DNA of 64,000 nt, from assembly GCF_024623455.1 (NCBI RefSeq), contig NZ_JANIPJ010000020.1, positions 62,001 through 126,000 on the forward strand. Direction: 5' to 3'. A model generated the notes under the pieces. That model saw only the letters and a program-made list of their open reading frames with translations, was not told the origin of the DNA and ran no database searches. Within the stretch, counting starts at the first letter, position 1. Every line of letters begins with the position of its first letter. Shown here in pieces: positions 9,360 to 17,896 of this stretch. The translations under genes were made by a program, and so were the position numbers. Source of the DNA: Paenibacillus soyae. Its GTDB lineage: Bacteria > Bacillota > Bacilli > Paenibacillales > Paenibacillaceae.

Positions 9360-10235
9360 CTAATCCTTCATCCCTGAAGTCGCCATGGTCTGCATGACGC
9401 TGCTCTGGGAGATCACGAAGAGCGTGATCGGAACGATCATCAGAATCAGCGCGACTGCCGCGCCGACGCCGGCTCTGGCTATGCCTCCGAGCGTAATTTG
9501 CCCCAGCGCGTAATGGAGCGTCTTCAGGTTCTCGCTATAAATAAAGTTGCCTCCGTCCGAGCCCCAAAGCATCGGGAACTGCAGAATCATCAGCGTCAGC
9601 CAGGCCGGCTTCACGTTCGGCATGACAATGCTCCAGTAGATCCGATATTCGCTTGCCCCGTCAATCTTGGCGGCCTCGAGAAGCGCGTCCGGGATCTGCT
9701 CCATGAATTGCTTCATGAGGAACAGGCCGAGAGGGAACGCCAGCGACGGGATGATGATGGAGGCATGCGTATTGATCCAGCCCAGCCACGACATGACCAT
9801 GTAGTTCGGAATCGCCGTCACATGCGGCGAGAACATAAGCGACAGCACGACGATGGAGAACAGCGCCGTCGATCCGTAGAACCGGTACTTCGCGAGCGGA
9901 TAAGCCGCGGCCGACGCGAGCAGGATATGCCCCGCCGTACCGAGGAGCGTGATGAGCAGCGTGTTGGCGATATAACGCGTCAGCGGCACCCAAGAATTTC
10001 CCATCAGAGCGAACAAGTCGTAGAAGTTCTCGAGCGTCGGATTGACGACGAAAAAACGCGGCGGAAATATAAACAGTTCGTCAAGCGGCTTAAACGCGTT
10101 GTTCACCGCGTAAATGAGCGGCAGCGCCATGAAAGCGCCGAACAAGGCAAGGAGCGCGAACAGCATGAAGCTGACGGTGAAGGAACGGTTGAGCTTTTTT
10201 GGCGTTCGGAAAGCCGCCATCATTTTGATCACCAC
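9360..10235 (-). CDS. Carbohydrate ABC transporter permease (MalG type), first pair
   Basis: About 291 aa with six helices and the EAA loop EAAKIDGASEYRIYWSIVMP. The start is set at GTG 10235, two bases after the upstream permease stop and seven bases after AGGTAGGGG; ATG codons at 10223 and 10220 are alternatives. A longer upstream open frame in this phase reads through the preceding permease gene and is not protein-like. It belongs to the first permease pair, just upstream of the NHL gene. The C-terminal helix ends in VISQSSVMQTMATSGMKD. Confidence 0.9.
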   Translation of the reverse strand: MVIKMMAAFRTPKKLNRSFTVSFMLFALLALFGAFMALPLIYAVNNAFKPLDELFIFPPRFFVVNPTLENFYDLFALMGNSWVPLTRYIANTLLITLLGTAGHILLASAAAYPLAKYRFYGSTALFSIVVLSLMFSPHVTAIPNYMVMSWLGWINTHASIIIPSLAFPLGLFLMKQFMEQIPDALLEAAKIDGASEYRIYWSIVMPNVKPAWLTLMILQFPMLWGSDGGNFIYSENLKTLHYALGQITLGGIARAGVGAAVALILMIVPITLFVISQSSVMQTMATSGMKD

Positions 10236-10237
10236 GG

Positions 10238-11194
10238 TTATTCCCCTACCTTTCTGAGCAGCTTCTGCGTCAGCTTGTTCGAGCCGATCATGAGGAAGAA
10301 CAGCACGGTCGCGATCGCGGACGCGTAACCCATCTCGAAGCGGATGGTACCGAAATCCATGAGATGCGTTACAACCGTGTGCGCCGCGTAGTTTACGCTC
10401 GGGAAGCCCGCAAGCGCGATAGAGATGTCCGCTACCGCGAACGAGGCCGTAATCTGCATGACGGCGCCGAACATCAGCTGCGGCCTCATGGAAGGCAGCG
10501 TGATGAACCATAGCTCCTGCCAGCGGTTTTTGATGCCGTCCACGGCGCCCGCTTCGATTAACGTTCTGTCGATCGTTTGCAAGCCCGCGATGAACGCCAG
10601 GAAGCTGGTGCCCAGGCTGAGCCAGAGCTGCACGAGCATGACGATCGGAAGAATGTACTTCTCATTCACCAGCCACTGAATGGGCTCAAGAATAAACCCG
10701 GCCTTCATGAGGAAGCCGTTCAGGTAGCCGTAGCTGTCCCCCGAGAAGACGATGAGCCAGATGAAGAACACGTTGCCCGAGATGGACGGCGCGTAGAAGA
10801 TAAGAGTCATGAAAGCCCTAACTTTAGGCTGCAGCTCGTTAATAATCCACGCGAACACGAAGCAGGCCAGATAGCTGATCGGCCCGGTAATGACCGCGAA
10901 CATCAGCGTATTCTTCAAAGCAATCATGAAGATGTCGTCGTTCAGGAACAGTCTCGAATAGTTCTGCCAGCCCACGAACCGCGGGAATTCGAGCATGTTG
11001 AAGTAGAAGAAGCTAAGGCCGAGCGACAGCGCGACCGGAATGACGGTGAACAGGAAAAAGATGATCATATAAGGACTCATCAGCAAGTAATAGTGCTTGC
11101 TGCGGTTTAATTCTTTGCCGATGCGGGCGAGCCTGGATTCCCGCGCCGGACGAATGGCGTCCTTCGCAGGCTGTACGTTTGTTTCCGCTTGCAC
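10238..11194 (-). CDS. Carbohydrate ABC transporter permease (MalF type), first pair
   Basis: 318 aa, six predicted helices and the EAA-type loop EAGAVDGIKNRWQELWFITL. An N-terminal cytoplasmic stretch (about residues 1-35) precedes the first helix (YYLLMSPYMIIFFLFTVIPV). The start is GTG 11194 behind a GGGGGTGGGGAG run. It is tightly packed between the 969-aa solute-binding protein and its partner permease, so these three probably form one import system. Confidence 0.9.
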   Translation of the reverse strand: MQAETNVQPAKDAIRPARESRLARIGKELNRSKHYYLLMSPYMIIFFLFTVIPVALSLGLSFFYFNMLEFPRFVGWQNYSRLFLNDDIFMIALKNTLMFAVITGPISYLACFVFAWIINELQPKVRAFMTLIFYAPSISGNVFFIWLIVFSGDSYGYLNGFLMKAGFILEPIQWLVNEKYILPIVMLVQLWLSLGTSFLAFIAGLQTIDRTLIEAGAVDGIKNRWQELWFITLPSMRPQLMFGAVMQITASFAVADISIALAGFPSVNYAAHTVVTHLMDFGTIRFEMGYASAIATVLFFLMIGSNKLTQKLLRKVGE

Positions 11195-11209
11195 CTTCTC
11201 CCCACCCCC

Positions 11210-14119
11210 TTACTCGTACGGTAAATTGAATTCCTTCCGCTTGATATCGATCTCGTCGTTAATATAGAGAATATAGTCCGAGAGCGCTTCGCGCGGATTC
11301 TCGTTGGCGTTGACGACCTTCCGGAAGGCGTTGTCCAGATGCCTGCCCGTGAAATAACCACCGGGCACCTGCGGAATGCCTTGGACCCAGCCCCATTGGT
11401 TATCCAGATTGTTATAGTCCTTGACCGGCCAAGGCAGCTCTTCGAGCGCTTCGATGTTCGCCGTCGGATAACGCGCCGCTTCGCCCATCAGCCCTTCCAT
11501 CTCGCGGCCGTAAGCGATCTGCGTTTCCTTGTCCGTCCACCATTTCATGAACGTCCACGCGGATGCCTTGTCTTCGGCGTTGTCGAGCATCATGACCGCG
11601 GTCGTGTGGCTGGCGACTTCATGATTGATCGACCCGTCCGCCAGCACCGTGCCCGGCACGATCGTGAAATCCCACAGCCCCTTGATCTCCGGAGCCATGA
11701 CCGTCAGCATGTTATAGGTCGTATAATCCGCGATGCCGATCGGCATCTCTCCCGTCCGGAACCGGTTCGGGAAATCCGCTTGCAGCGGAAATTTGTAGCT
11801 GGTATAGAACTGTGTCCATCTCTTGAACGCTTCCATCGAGATGTCGGAGTTAAGCGCGCTTTCCATGCCGTCCTCCCGGTAGAAATCGCCGCCGTTCTGA
11901 TACAGCAGCATGGAGAACGTCGCGTTCGGAACTAGAGTCGCGTTCGGAACGGCGTTGGTCGCCTCGAGCGGCAAATAAAACTCCATATTATGCTTCTGAA
12001 GAACCGAAATCATGTTGTAAACATCCGTCCACGATTTCGGAGGCGTCAGGCCAAGCTCCTCCAGAATATCCTTGCGGTAGAACAGCATCGGGAAGATCTG
12101 CTGCTCGGGAAGCGCGTAGACGCCTTCATCGTACTTGTACGGTTCAAGTCCGCTGTCACGGAATCGTCCCGCCACTTCCTCATAATCCTCGAACTGCGTC
12201 AGATCCGCGGCCGCCCCCCTCATGGCGTAATTGACGGGCACGTCTTCGCCGATCTGCATGGCGATATCCGGTCCTTCGCCCGCAAGCGTGGCGGGAAGCA
12301 GGATATTCGCCGGGACGAGGCGCAGCCTCACGGATATGCCCGTCTCAGGCGTGAAGGAATCGTCGATCAGCGCTTTCAACACTTGAGCCTGATCCCTGCC
12401 CGTCGTAATCCACACGTCGATGGAGCGGTTGCTCTCCGACGTATTGCCGATACTGTCGTAATCCTCCGTGTAGGAGGCGACATAGGCGCCGAGCTCGTGC
12501 TTCGCTTCCTCGAAGAAGGTGGCTTCCGCTCTCGGCAGATCGTAGCCCGGCGAGGATATCGCGAGATAATCGAGAGACAGCGGCTGCTCGCGCACCGTCA
12601 GGATCCACGTGCCTAGCCCGCCGACGTTGATTTTGTAGGAGTTGAGCCGCTTCGCCACGGTCTCCGGATATTGCGCCATCTCCTTCAGCTGATGCACCAT
12701 CGAATGCAGGACGGCAACCTTGTCGCTCTTCTCCCCGGTGGCCTGCTCGAGATAATCCGCCACGCTTTGGATCGTCTCCGCTTGCTCCTTGAATACCTCA
12801 ACCATGTCCGGAATCCGCTTCTCCAGCTGATAATCGCGATACGGATCGGGCGTATTCGATGTAATCATGAGAATCTTCCTGTACATCTCGTTAAGCTGAA
12901 GCACGCTGGATTCAATCGTCCGCAGCAGCGGAGCGATCTCGCCGAGCGACACCGTCATCCGAATGCGGTGCTTCCCTTCGGTCAGGTGGAACAAATACGG
13001 TTCTTCCCCGCCCAGCACGTTCATCTGCCAATCGCGATGGAAGTTGAAGCGGATCCGTTTCATCTCTTCGAACGGATATTCGCCGTCGATCGTAAGGTTT
13101 CGCGTCGCATAGACGCCGCGCAGTTGATTCTGCTTCTCCTTGAACGCGATTTGGTATAAGCCGTCCTCCGGAGCTTCGAATTCCCATTCGATCCATTGGC
13201 CGGGCAGCTTCCAATTCAGCCCACCGATGGAATTAATGCGGATTTTGGATACGTCATATGGAATAACGGTCGGACTGGACCTGTCGGATATCGGAGATAA
13301 GGTCGGAGATGACTTGTACACCGCATCTTCCGCCTGAATCAGCAGAAACTGATCTCCTGCAGGCTGGACTCCGCCATTCGAATACTCGCTCTTCAGTTGT
13401 TCATAGCTTTTCGGCTGCTTCTGCTGATACAGCTCGATATAATCAATCGCCATCGGTTCCCGGAGCGACGTTAGCGTGATCCTCTGCGTCCCGCTCTCGA
13501 AATGAAAAGAATAGGCATCGTCATAATAACCGTATCGGTCAATGAAGGAAGCCAGCTGCCAGTCGGGCTTCTCTACTTGTCTTGGGCGAAGATCATTGCC
13601 CCTGTCGTCGCGCTGAATCTCCTCGAGCTTATTGCCCCAGACGCGGTCGAACAGGAGGATGTCGGCTCCATCGAACGGAATTTCGCCGTTGATCGCGAAT
13701 TGTCTTTCGATAGCCGAGCTTTTGCCTTCAATCGGATAATAGTGTATGCGCACGTTGTATAAGCCTGCCTGATCAACCGGTACGTCCCAAGCGATTGTCC
13801 CCGTCTCGGGAGTCATTACGGCTGCACCGTCCAGGCCGTGCGGCTGATTCTCGACTTCAAAGCTTCCGCCCTCGGCCTCGGCGTAATTCTCGCCTTCAAT
13901 CCGGATAACCTTATCCGGCCTAGCCTCGCTCGCATACCGGTTTAAATACGCGTCGTAGCCTGTATCCTCGGACGAATCGGTAACGGCTTCGAAATCAGCC
14001 ATCGCTTGAACCTCGCCGCCGCCCGTGGTCGAGCTTGACGGATAGAACGCCCATAAGGACGCCGCGCATACCGCAAGAGCCAGCAACGCGATGGACACTC
14101 TCTTCTTTCTGTTGCTCAA
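11210..14119 (-). CDS. Extracellular solute-binding protein fused to carbohydrate-binding-like domains
   Basis: The start is TTG 14119, with GGAGGGGAG five bases upstream, giving 969 aa, about twice the usual 420-500 aa. After an N-terminal membrane anchor or signal (VSIALLALAVCAASLWAFY) come two CBM6/35-like jelly-roll regions: about residues 55-205 (RIEGENYAEAEGG, GLYNVRIHYYP) and about 260-405 (LLIQAEDAVYKS, GQWIEWEFEAPEDGLYQIAF). A helical region follows to ~540, and then a family-1-type solute-binding fold (VWITTGRDQAQVLKALID, LPEQQIFPMLFYRKDILEEL, GWVQGIPQVPGGY). The fold seems anchored outside and coupled to the first permease pair. Carbohydrate-binding assignment of the extra domains is from pattern only. 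Confidence 0.85.
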   Translation of the reverse strand: MSNRKKRVSIALLALAVCAASLWAFYPSSSTTGGGEVQAMADFEAVTDSSEDTGYDAYLNRYASEARPDKVIRIEGENYAEAEGGSFEVENQPHGLDGAAVMTPETGTIAWDVPVDQAGLYNVRIHYYPIEGKSSAIERQFAINGEIPFDGADILLFDRVWGNKLEEIQRDDRGNDLRPRQVEKPDWQLASFIDRYGYYDDAYSFHFESGTQRITLTSLREPMAIDYIELYQQKQPKSYEQLKSEYSNGGVQPAGDQFLLIQAEDAVYKSSPTLSPISDRSSPTVIPYDVSKIRINSIGGLNWKLPGQWIEWEFEAPEDGLYQIAFKEKQNQLRGVYATRNLTIDGEYPFEEMKRIRFNFHRDWQMNVLGGEEPYLFHLTEGKHRIRMTVSLGEIAPLLRTIESSVLQLNEMYRKILMITSNTPDPYRDYQLEKRIPDMVEVFKEQAETIQSVADYLEQATGEKSDKVAVLHSMVHQLKEMAQYPETVAKRLNSYKINVGGLGTWILTVREQPLSLDYLAISSPGYDLPRAEATFFEEAKHELGAYVASYTEDYDSIGNTSESNRSIDVWITTGRDQAQVLKALIDDSFTPETGISVRLRLVPANILLPATLAGEGPDIAMQIGEDVPVNYAMRGAAADLTQFEDYEEVAGRFRDSGLEPYKYDEGVYALPEQQIFPMLFYRKDILEELGLTPPKSWTDVYNMISVLQKHNMEFYLPLEATNAVPNATLVPNATFSMLLYQNGGDFYREDGMESALNSDISMEAFKRWTQFYTSYKFPLQADFPNRFRTGEMPIGIADYTTYNMLTVMAPEIKGLWDFTIVPGTVLADGSINHEVASHTTAVMMLDNAEDKASAWTFMKWWTDKETQIAYGREMEGLMGEAARYPTANIEALEELPWPVKDYNNLDNQWGWVQGIPQVPGGYFTGRHLDNAFRKVVNANENPREALSDYILYINDEIDIKRKEFNLPYE

Positions 14120-14156
14120 CGTTTCTCCCCTCCAGCTGCAAGACGTATACAAATTT

Positions 14157-14202
14157 ATCGGCAGCCCCTTTATAGAAGAGGCTCTACAAGGGGGCTGCCG
14201 AT
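14157..14202 (-). terminator. Long hairpin between two solute-binding genes
   Basis: ATCGGCAGCCCC pairs with GGGGCTGCCGAT around a loop that can pair further (TAG/CTA, AGAG/CTCT). On the minus strand it is followed by AAATTTG and not a long U run. It may be a leaky terminator or an mRNA-stabilising element that sets the high ratio of the first solute-binding protein over the downstream genes. Confidence 0.6.
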
Positions 14203-14263
14203 GCTCGTAATCAAAGAGGTTGTTCAAAAAGTCCACTTTCGATCACGAAGTACTCCAGGATGC

Positions 14264-15661
14264 TTACGGACCGTACACTTCGTCAATAGCCGCTTGGAAT
14301 GTCGACTTGTACTTCTCGACAACGGTCGATACCGACACGCCGCTGTTCAGTTCGCCTAGGAAATCGTAGTACTTCAGATTCGGGAACGTGTTATGGTCGA
14401 GCACGAGAAGGTTGGACGCGACCATCTTCGCGTTGTTGATATCGTCTTCGTTGGCAAAGTTCGTCTCATACGACGCCTGACCCGGATAATCGTACATGGA
14501 CTCGATGTCGTTGATCTTCTCCCAGATATACATGAGCTGCTCGGGATTCTCGACCGACTTCGGAATCGTGAGCGCCTGCAGGAGGGCTTCATAGGAGTAA
14601 TACTCGGTGACGCTCGGCCCTTTCGGGAACGGCACGAACCCGATGTCGATATCAGGCATATCCGTCTTCAGCCCGCCGATCTCCCAGAGCGCGCCTGCTT
14701 TCATCAACGTGTTGCCTTGACGGAAGAACTGTCCCGGTTCGGTCCAGTCGCCGCCTTCGGTCGGTCTGGCCACTTGCTCGGTCGCCATGCGAGAGACGAA
14801 GTTAAGCGCTTCGAGCGTTGCCGGATCGTCCAGGTTCTGCTTATCGTCTTTCGTCAGCGACGCGTTGTTGGAGTACAGCGCCTGTTCCAGCAGCCCGCCG
14901 CCCGCGAGGCCCCAAGTATCGAGCTTGCCGTCGTTGTTCGTATCCTTATTCGCATCCTTGACGACTTGGAGGAACGTTTCCCAATTCCAGTTATCTTCGT
15001 TGACGTATTCCTGCAGCGGCTTCAGGCCGAGCTGGTTCATGAGCGTGCGGTTGTAGAAAATGCCTTGAGCCAGGTTGGCTTGATCCTCGGTGAAGCCGTA
15101 GCCTCTGCCTTCGTACGTGTAAAGCTCGTTCGTCATCTTCTGATTGAAAGCCCGTACGTTCTTCGTGTACTCATCGATCGGCCATAGCAGGTCCTGCTTC
15201 ACCAGGGTTGGGACCGTATACGTCTTGCCCAGACGGACGATATCCCCGATCGGCTCGCCAGCCAGCAGCGAAGCGGTCACCTTCTCTTGATACTCGCCGT
15301 AGTCGATCGCGATATATTCGACTTTGAAATTATGCTTCTCCATCAGCGCGTCCAGGTTCTTCTTGCGCTGAATGTTGTCCGGGTTGTCCTCCGGAATCGT
15401 CATGTCCCACCACGAGACGATCTTGATCGTCTTGCCGCCTAGATCGAAATCCATCTCAGGCGTGCTGTATACGTCATCTTCGCCGGTATTGCTTGCATTG
15501 CTGGCCGCCGGCGTCTCCGTCGCGCCGTTATTCGCGCCCGTATTCCCGCCATTGTTCCCCCCGTTGCCCGATCCGTTATTGGAGGTGCCCGTACCGCTGC
15601 TGCATGCCGCGAGCACTAACCCCATCGCGCACAACAGCGTCATCATTTTTCGAATCCGCAT
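14264..15661 (-). CDS. Carbohydrate ABC transporter solute-binding lipoprotein
   Basis: 465 aa from ATG 15661, behind GAGGGGG and eight bases. The lipobox is LAAC (Cys20), followed by a Gly/Asn/Thr/Ser-rich flexible linker to about residue 60, then a family-1 sugar-binding fold (IKIVSWWDMTIPEDNPDN, YGFTEDQANLAQGIFYNRTL, NDGKLDTWGLAGGG, GFVPFPKGP). It captures an oligosaccharide outside the membrane for the permeases downstream. It is the first gene of the cluster, with its own promoter at 15698-15727, and is separated from the second solute-binding gene by a hairpin. The divergent regulator at 15940 is the probable controller. Confidence 0.92.
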   Translation of the reverse strand: MRIRKMMTLLCAMGLVLAACSSGTGTSNNGSGNGGNNGGNTGANNGATETPAASNASNTGEDDVYSTPEMDFDLGGKTIKIVSWWDMTIPEDNPDNIQRKKNLDALMEKHNFKVEYIAIDYGEYQEKVTASLLAGEPIGDIVRLGKTYTVPTLVKQDLLWPIDEYTKNVRAFNQKMTNELYTYEGRGYGFTEDQANLAQGIFYNRTLMNQLGLKPLQEYVNEDNWNWETFLQVVKDANKDTNNDGKLDTWGLAGGGLLEQALYSNNASLTKDDKQNLDDPATLEALNFVSRMATEQVARPTEGGDWTEPGQFFRQGNTLMKAGALWEIGGLKTDMPDIDIGFVPFPKGPSVTEYYSYEALLQALTIPKSVENPEQLMYIWEKINDIESMYDYPGQASYETNFANEDDINNAKMVASNLLVLDHNTFPNLKYYDFLGELNSGVSVSTVVEKYKSTFQAAIDEVYGP

Positions 15662-15697
15662 GAATCCATCCCCCTCGTGAATTGTGAACACACCCAA

Positions 15698-15727
15698 AGT
15701 GTAGCGCTTACATCTCTGGACCAACAA
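15698..15727 (-). promoter_or_regulatory. Promoter of uptake cluster with overlapping cre-like site
   Basis: On the minus strand: TTGTTG (15722-15727), 18-bp spacer, TACACT (15698-15703). The 13-mer TGTAAGCGCTACA (15700-15712 on the minus strand) overlaps the -10 box and is one base shorter than the classic CcpA cre palindrome. The same arrangement is present upstream of the GH43 gene at 37564-37592. Confidence 0.6.
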
Positions 15728-15846
15728 CCTGTGGGAATCAAGGTCTATTACCCGTCAAATGATAGATTCGGGACAACGGAGGGTCCCGGTCTTGCACCAA
15801 AAAATGCAAGAGGTAAACATCTGCTAGCGATATAAAGATAAGCACA

Positions 15847-15875
15847 TTGTGAAAGGTTTTTACATTTTCCATAAT
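15847..15875 (+). promoter_or_regulatory. Probable promoter of divergent AraC-type regulator
   Basis: TTGTGA (15847-15852), 17-bp spacer and CATAAT (15870-15875) on the plus strand, followed directly by TGAAAGCGTAATC, which partly resembles a cre half-site. It lies 65 bp before the regulator start. Confidence 0.45.
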
Positions 15876-15939
15876 GAAAGCGTAATCTTTTTGAGGCATG
15901 CACCTGCTGCGCGCCGCAAATGGTATGGGGGGTATCCTA

Positions 15940-16689
15940 ATGTACAAAGTGCTGGTTGTGGAATTCACTCGTCGTTCAGGAATGGATACGGTTACTTCGC
16001 TGAATTGGGGCAGTCTGGGCTTTACTATAGAAAATGAAGCTCATACTACGGATAACGCTCTGGCTCTGCTCTCGTCCAAGTCCTATCAGCTGGTTCTCAT
16101 TAATATGGTCGGCATGCCGGAGGAGGGGCTCGCACTGTGCAGCCGGATCCGCGCCGAGAGCCGGGTTCCCATTCTGCTTATCGGCGACGGGACAAACTTC
16201 CAGCTTGCCCGGAAAGCGATGTATTACCAGGTCAGCGACTACTTGCCCGCGCCGCTCTGCCCGGACGAATTGTCCGCAAGCCTGCAGCTTATTAGGCGGA
16301 AGCTGGATGCCGCGAGACCGGTTGAACGGGAGAAGCAGGCTGTAGAATCGGCCGCTACGGACATCTCCGTCATCGACAAGGTGAAGGAATATGTAACGGA
16401 GGCCCTCAGCCAAAATATTACGCTCAAAGAAATTTCCAATATCCTTCATTTCAATTGCTCGTATCTGGGGCAGAAATTCAAATATCACGAGAATATGACC
16501 TTCAACGAATACTTGTTGAAGCAGCGCATGGAGAAAGCGAAGGCCCTCCTCGAGAGCACCGATCTGAAGGTGTATGAAATCGCGAACGAGGTCGGCTACT
16601 CCGAGATGGACTGGTTCTACAAGAAGTTCAAGTCGTACACCGGTGTAAGCGCTAACGAATACCGGAAGATGATGTCGATTACGGCTTAA
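15940..16689 (+). CDS. AraC-type transcriptional regulator with degenerate receiver domain
   Basis: 249 aa from ATG 15940, with a GGGGGG box seven bases upstream. Residues 1-120 have the alternating fold of a response-regulator receiver, but the key positions are changed. The acidic pair is EF (8-9), the phospho-acceptor Asp is Asn55 (LVLINM) and the conserved Lys is in DYLPAP. Residues 150-249 form two AraC helix-turn-helix motifs (ITLKEISNILHFNCSYLGQK, LKVYEIANEVGYSEMDWFYK). No histidine kinase adjoins it. It is divergent from the uptake cluster and likely controls it, probably through ligand or protein binding and not phosphorylation; that last step is inference. Confidence 0.88.
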   Translation: MYKVLVVEFTRRSGMDTVTSLNWGSLGFTIENEAHTTDNALALLSSKSYQLVLINMVGMPEEGLALCSRIRAESRVPILLIGDGTNFQLARKAMYYQVSDYLPAPLCPDELSASLQLIRRKLDAARPVEREKQAVESAATDISVIDKVKEYVTEALSQNITLKEISNILHFNCSYLGQKFKYHENMTFNEYLLKQRMEKAKALLESTDLKVYEIANEVGYSEMDWFYKKFKSYTGVSANEYRKMMSITA

Positions 16690-16699
16690 GCGCGAATAA

Positions 16700-16722
16700 G
16701 CCGGGGGCGAGCTCCGCCCCCC
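16700..16722 (+). terminator. GC-rich hairpin after AraC-type regulator
   Basis: GGGGGCG-AGCTC-CGCCCCC stem-loop 11 bases after the regulator stop. It lacks a clear T run (followed by CCTTCTCC), so factor-independent termination is uncertain. Confidence 0.4.
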
Positions 16723-16926
16723 CTTCTCCGCGCTAGTAACCCGATTTTCTCGGCCTATTGCGCCCTACATCCACTTCTCCGCACCAGTAACCCGATTTTC
16801 TCGGCCTATTGCGCCCCGCATCCCCTTTTCCGCGCCAGTAACCCGATTTTCTCGGCCTATTGCGCCCCGCATCCCCTTTTCCGCGCCAGTAACTCGATTT
16901 TCTCGGCCTATTGCGCTCCACAGCCA
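16723..16926. repeat. 51-bp direct tandem repeat, four copies
   Basis: Four head-to-tail copies start near 16723, 16774, 16825 and 16876. Each holds the invariant core GATTTTCTCGGCCTATTGCG with a small CCGA/TCGG stem. Copies 2-4 are nearly identical, and the first has a few changes. The 51-bp period equals 17 codons, so the minus strand gives a repetitive 64-codon frame (core GRNRPRKSGYW), but without a ribosome site. It lies between convergent genes. Confidence 0.9.
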
Positions 16927-16950
16927 CTAAAAATCGAGCAAGAAACGTAG

Positions 16951-16990
16951 AAAAAACGGTCGACCGGGACTCCCCCCGTATCGACCGTTT
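16951..16990 (-). terminator. Rho-independent terminator of ABC efflux operon
   Basis: The stem AAACGGTCGA / TCGACCGTTT is followed on the minus strand by a run of six T. It lies just after the stop of the last operon gene (16997). Confidence 0.85.
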
Positions 16991-16996
16991 CCTGAG

Positions 16997-17893
16997 TCAC
17001 CCCGTCTTCCTCGCATCCTCCCCCGGGTAGAGCACGATGCGCCCGTCCTCCATCTCCACTCGCACTTTGTTGCTATCCTTGAAGCCGGCCGCGTCCATAT
17101 AGCCGGCCGGAATTTGAAGCCGGCCCGCCTTGTCCACGACGGCGTATTCGATATGGCTCTCCGCTTCGCGCTGGGCGTCCTCGGCGTCCATCAGAGCCAG
17201 CTCTTCCGCATAGGACACGCGGCGAATCATCTCCGCCGACGTCTTGCCGTCGCGAATCTGCACGACGCGGTCCACCTTGCGGGCCAGCTGCGGATCGTGG
17301 GTGACGATGACGATCGTAATGCCGATGGAGCGATTCAGCGAGCGGAACAGATCCAGCACCTGATTAGACGTCTTCGTATCCAGCGAACCGGTCGGCTCAT
17401 CGGCGAGCAGCAGCCTTGGGTTATTCGCGAGCGCGATGGCAATCGCCACCCGTTGCTGCTCGCCGCCGGACAGCTCGCTTAGACGGTTCCTCATTCGATC
17501 GCCAAGACCTACCGCTTCAAGCAGCTCCTTTGCGCGCTCTCTGCGGCGCCTGCCCCTCAGCAGCATGGGAAGCTCGACATTCTCCATGGCGGTCAAGTAA
17601 GGAATCAAGTTCCGCGCATTATTCTGCCAAACGAACCCGACCGTATCCCGTTTGTACGCCACCAGCTCTTTCTCGCCGAAGGCGAGCAAGTCCTGGCCGT
17701 CGACCAGAAGCTTGCCCGCCGACGGCTTGTCAAGACCGCCCAGCATGTTCAGTAGAGTGGATTTACCGCTGCCGGAATTGCCTATAATCGCCATCAGCTC
17801 TCCGTCCTCGACCACCATGTCGAGCCCCTGAAGTGCGACGACCTCCAGATCGGCGGTTTTATAAATTTTGACAAGTCCCTCGCATCGAATCAT
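16997..17893 (-). CDS. ABC transporter ATPase with C-terminal AbrB-like domain
   Basis: 298 aa. Residues 1-225 are a MacB/LolD-class ATPase: Walker A GNSGSGKST, signature LSGGEQQRVAIAIAL, Walker B LLLADEPTGSLD, H-loop VTHD. The last ~50 residues (DKAGRLQIP, then VRVEMEDGRIVLYP) read as a swapped-hairpin AbrB/SpoVT-like domain, which ordinary members of this ~225-aa family lack. The start follows the permease stop by three bases and shares GGAGAGGAG as ribosome site. It is the last gene of the efflux operon and the second ATPase in it, so the permease may use a heterodimer. A DNA-binding or dimerising role for the tail is open. Confidence 0.88.
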   Translation of the reverse strand: MIRCEGLVKIYKTADLEVVALQGLDMVVEDGELMAIIGNSGSGKSTLLNMLGGLDKPSAGKLLVDGQDLLAFGEKELVAYKRDTVGFVWQNNARNLIPYLTAMENVELPMLLRGRRRRERAKELLEAVGLGDRMRNRLSELSGGEQQRVAIAIALANNPRLLLADEPTGSLDTKTSNQVLDLFRSLNRSIGITIVIVTHDPQLARKVDRVVQIRDGKTSAEMIRRVSYAEELALMDAEDAQREAESHIEYAVVDKAGRLQIPAGYMDAAGFKDSNKVRVEMEDGRIVLYPGEDARKTG

Positions 17894-17896
17894 AGC

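Noticed and set aside
10236..10511. Upstream extension of the permease gene ending at 9360
   Set aside because: The extra ~90 residues are the other-frame shadow of the preceding permease, rich in Arg and His and without helices. GTG 10235 has a proper ribosome site.
14213..14240. GAGGTTGTTCAAAAAGTC stretch as an insertion-sequence end
   Set aside because: It resembles transposon-linked leader sequence from memory, but no transposase, matching opposite end or target duplication is visible.
16733..16927. A 64-codon minus-strand frame made of 17-residue repeats
   Set aside because: It is only the translation of the 51-bp tandem repeat. There is no ribosome site, and it lies next to terminators between convergent genes.
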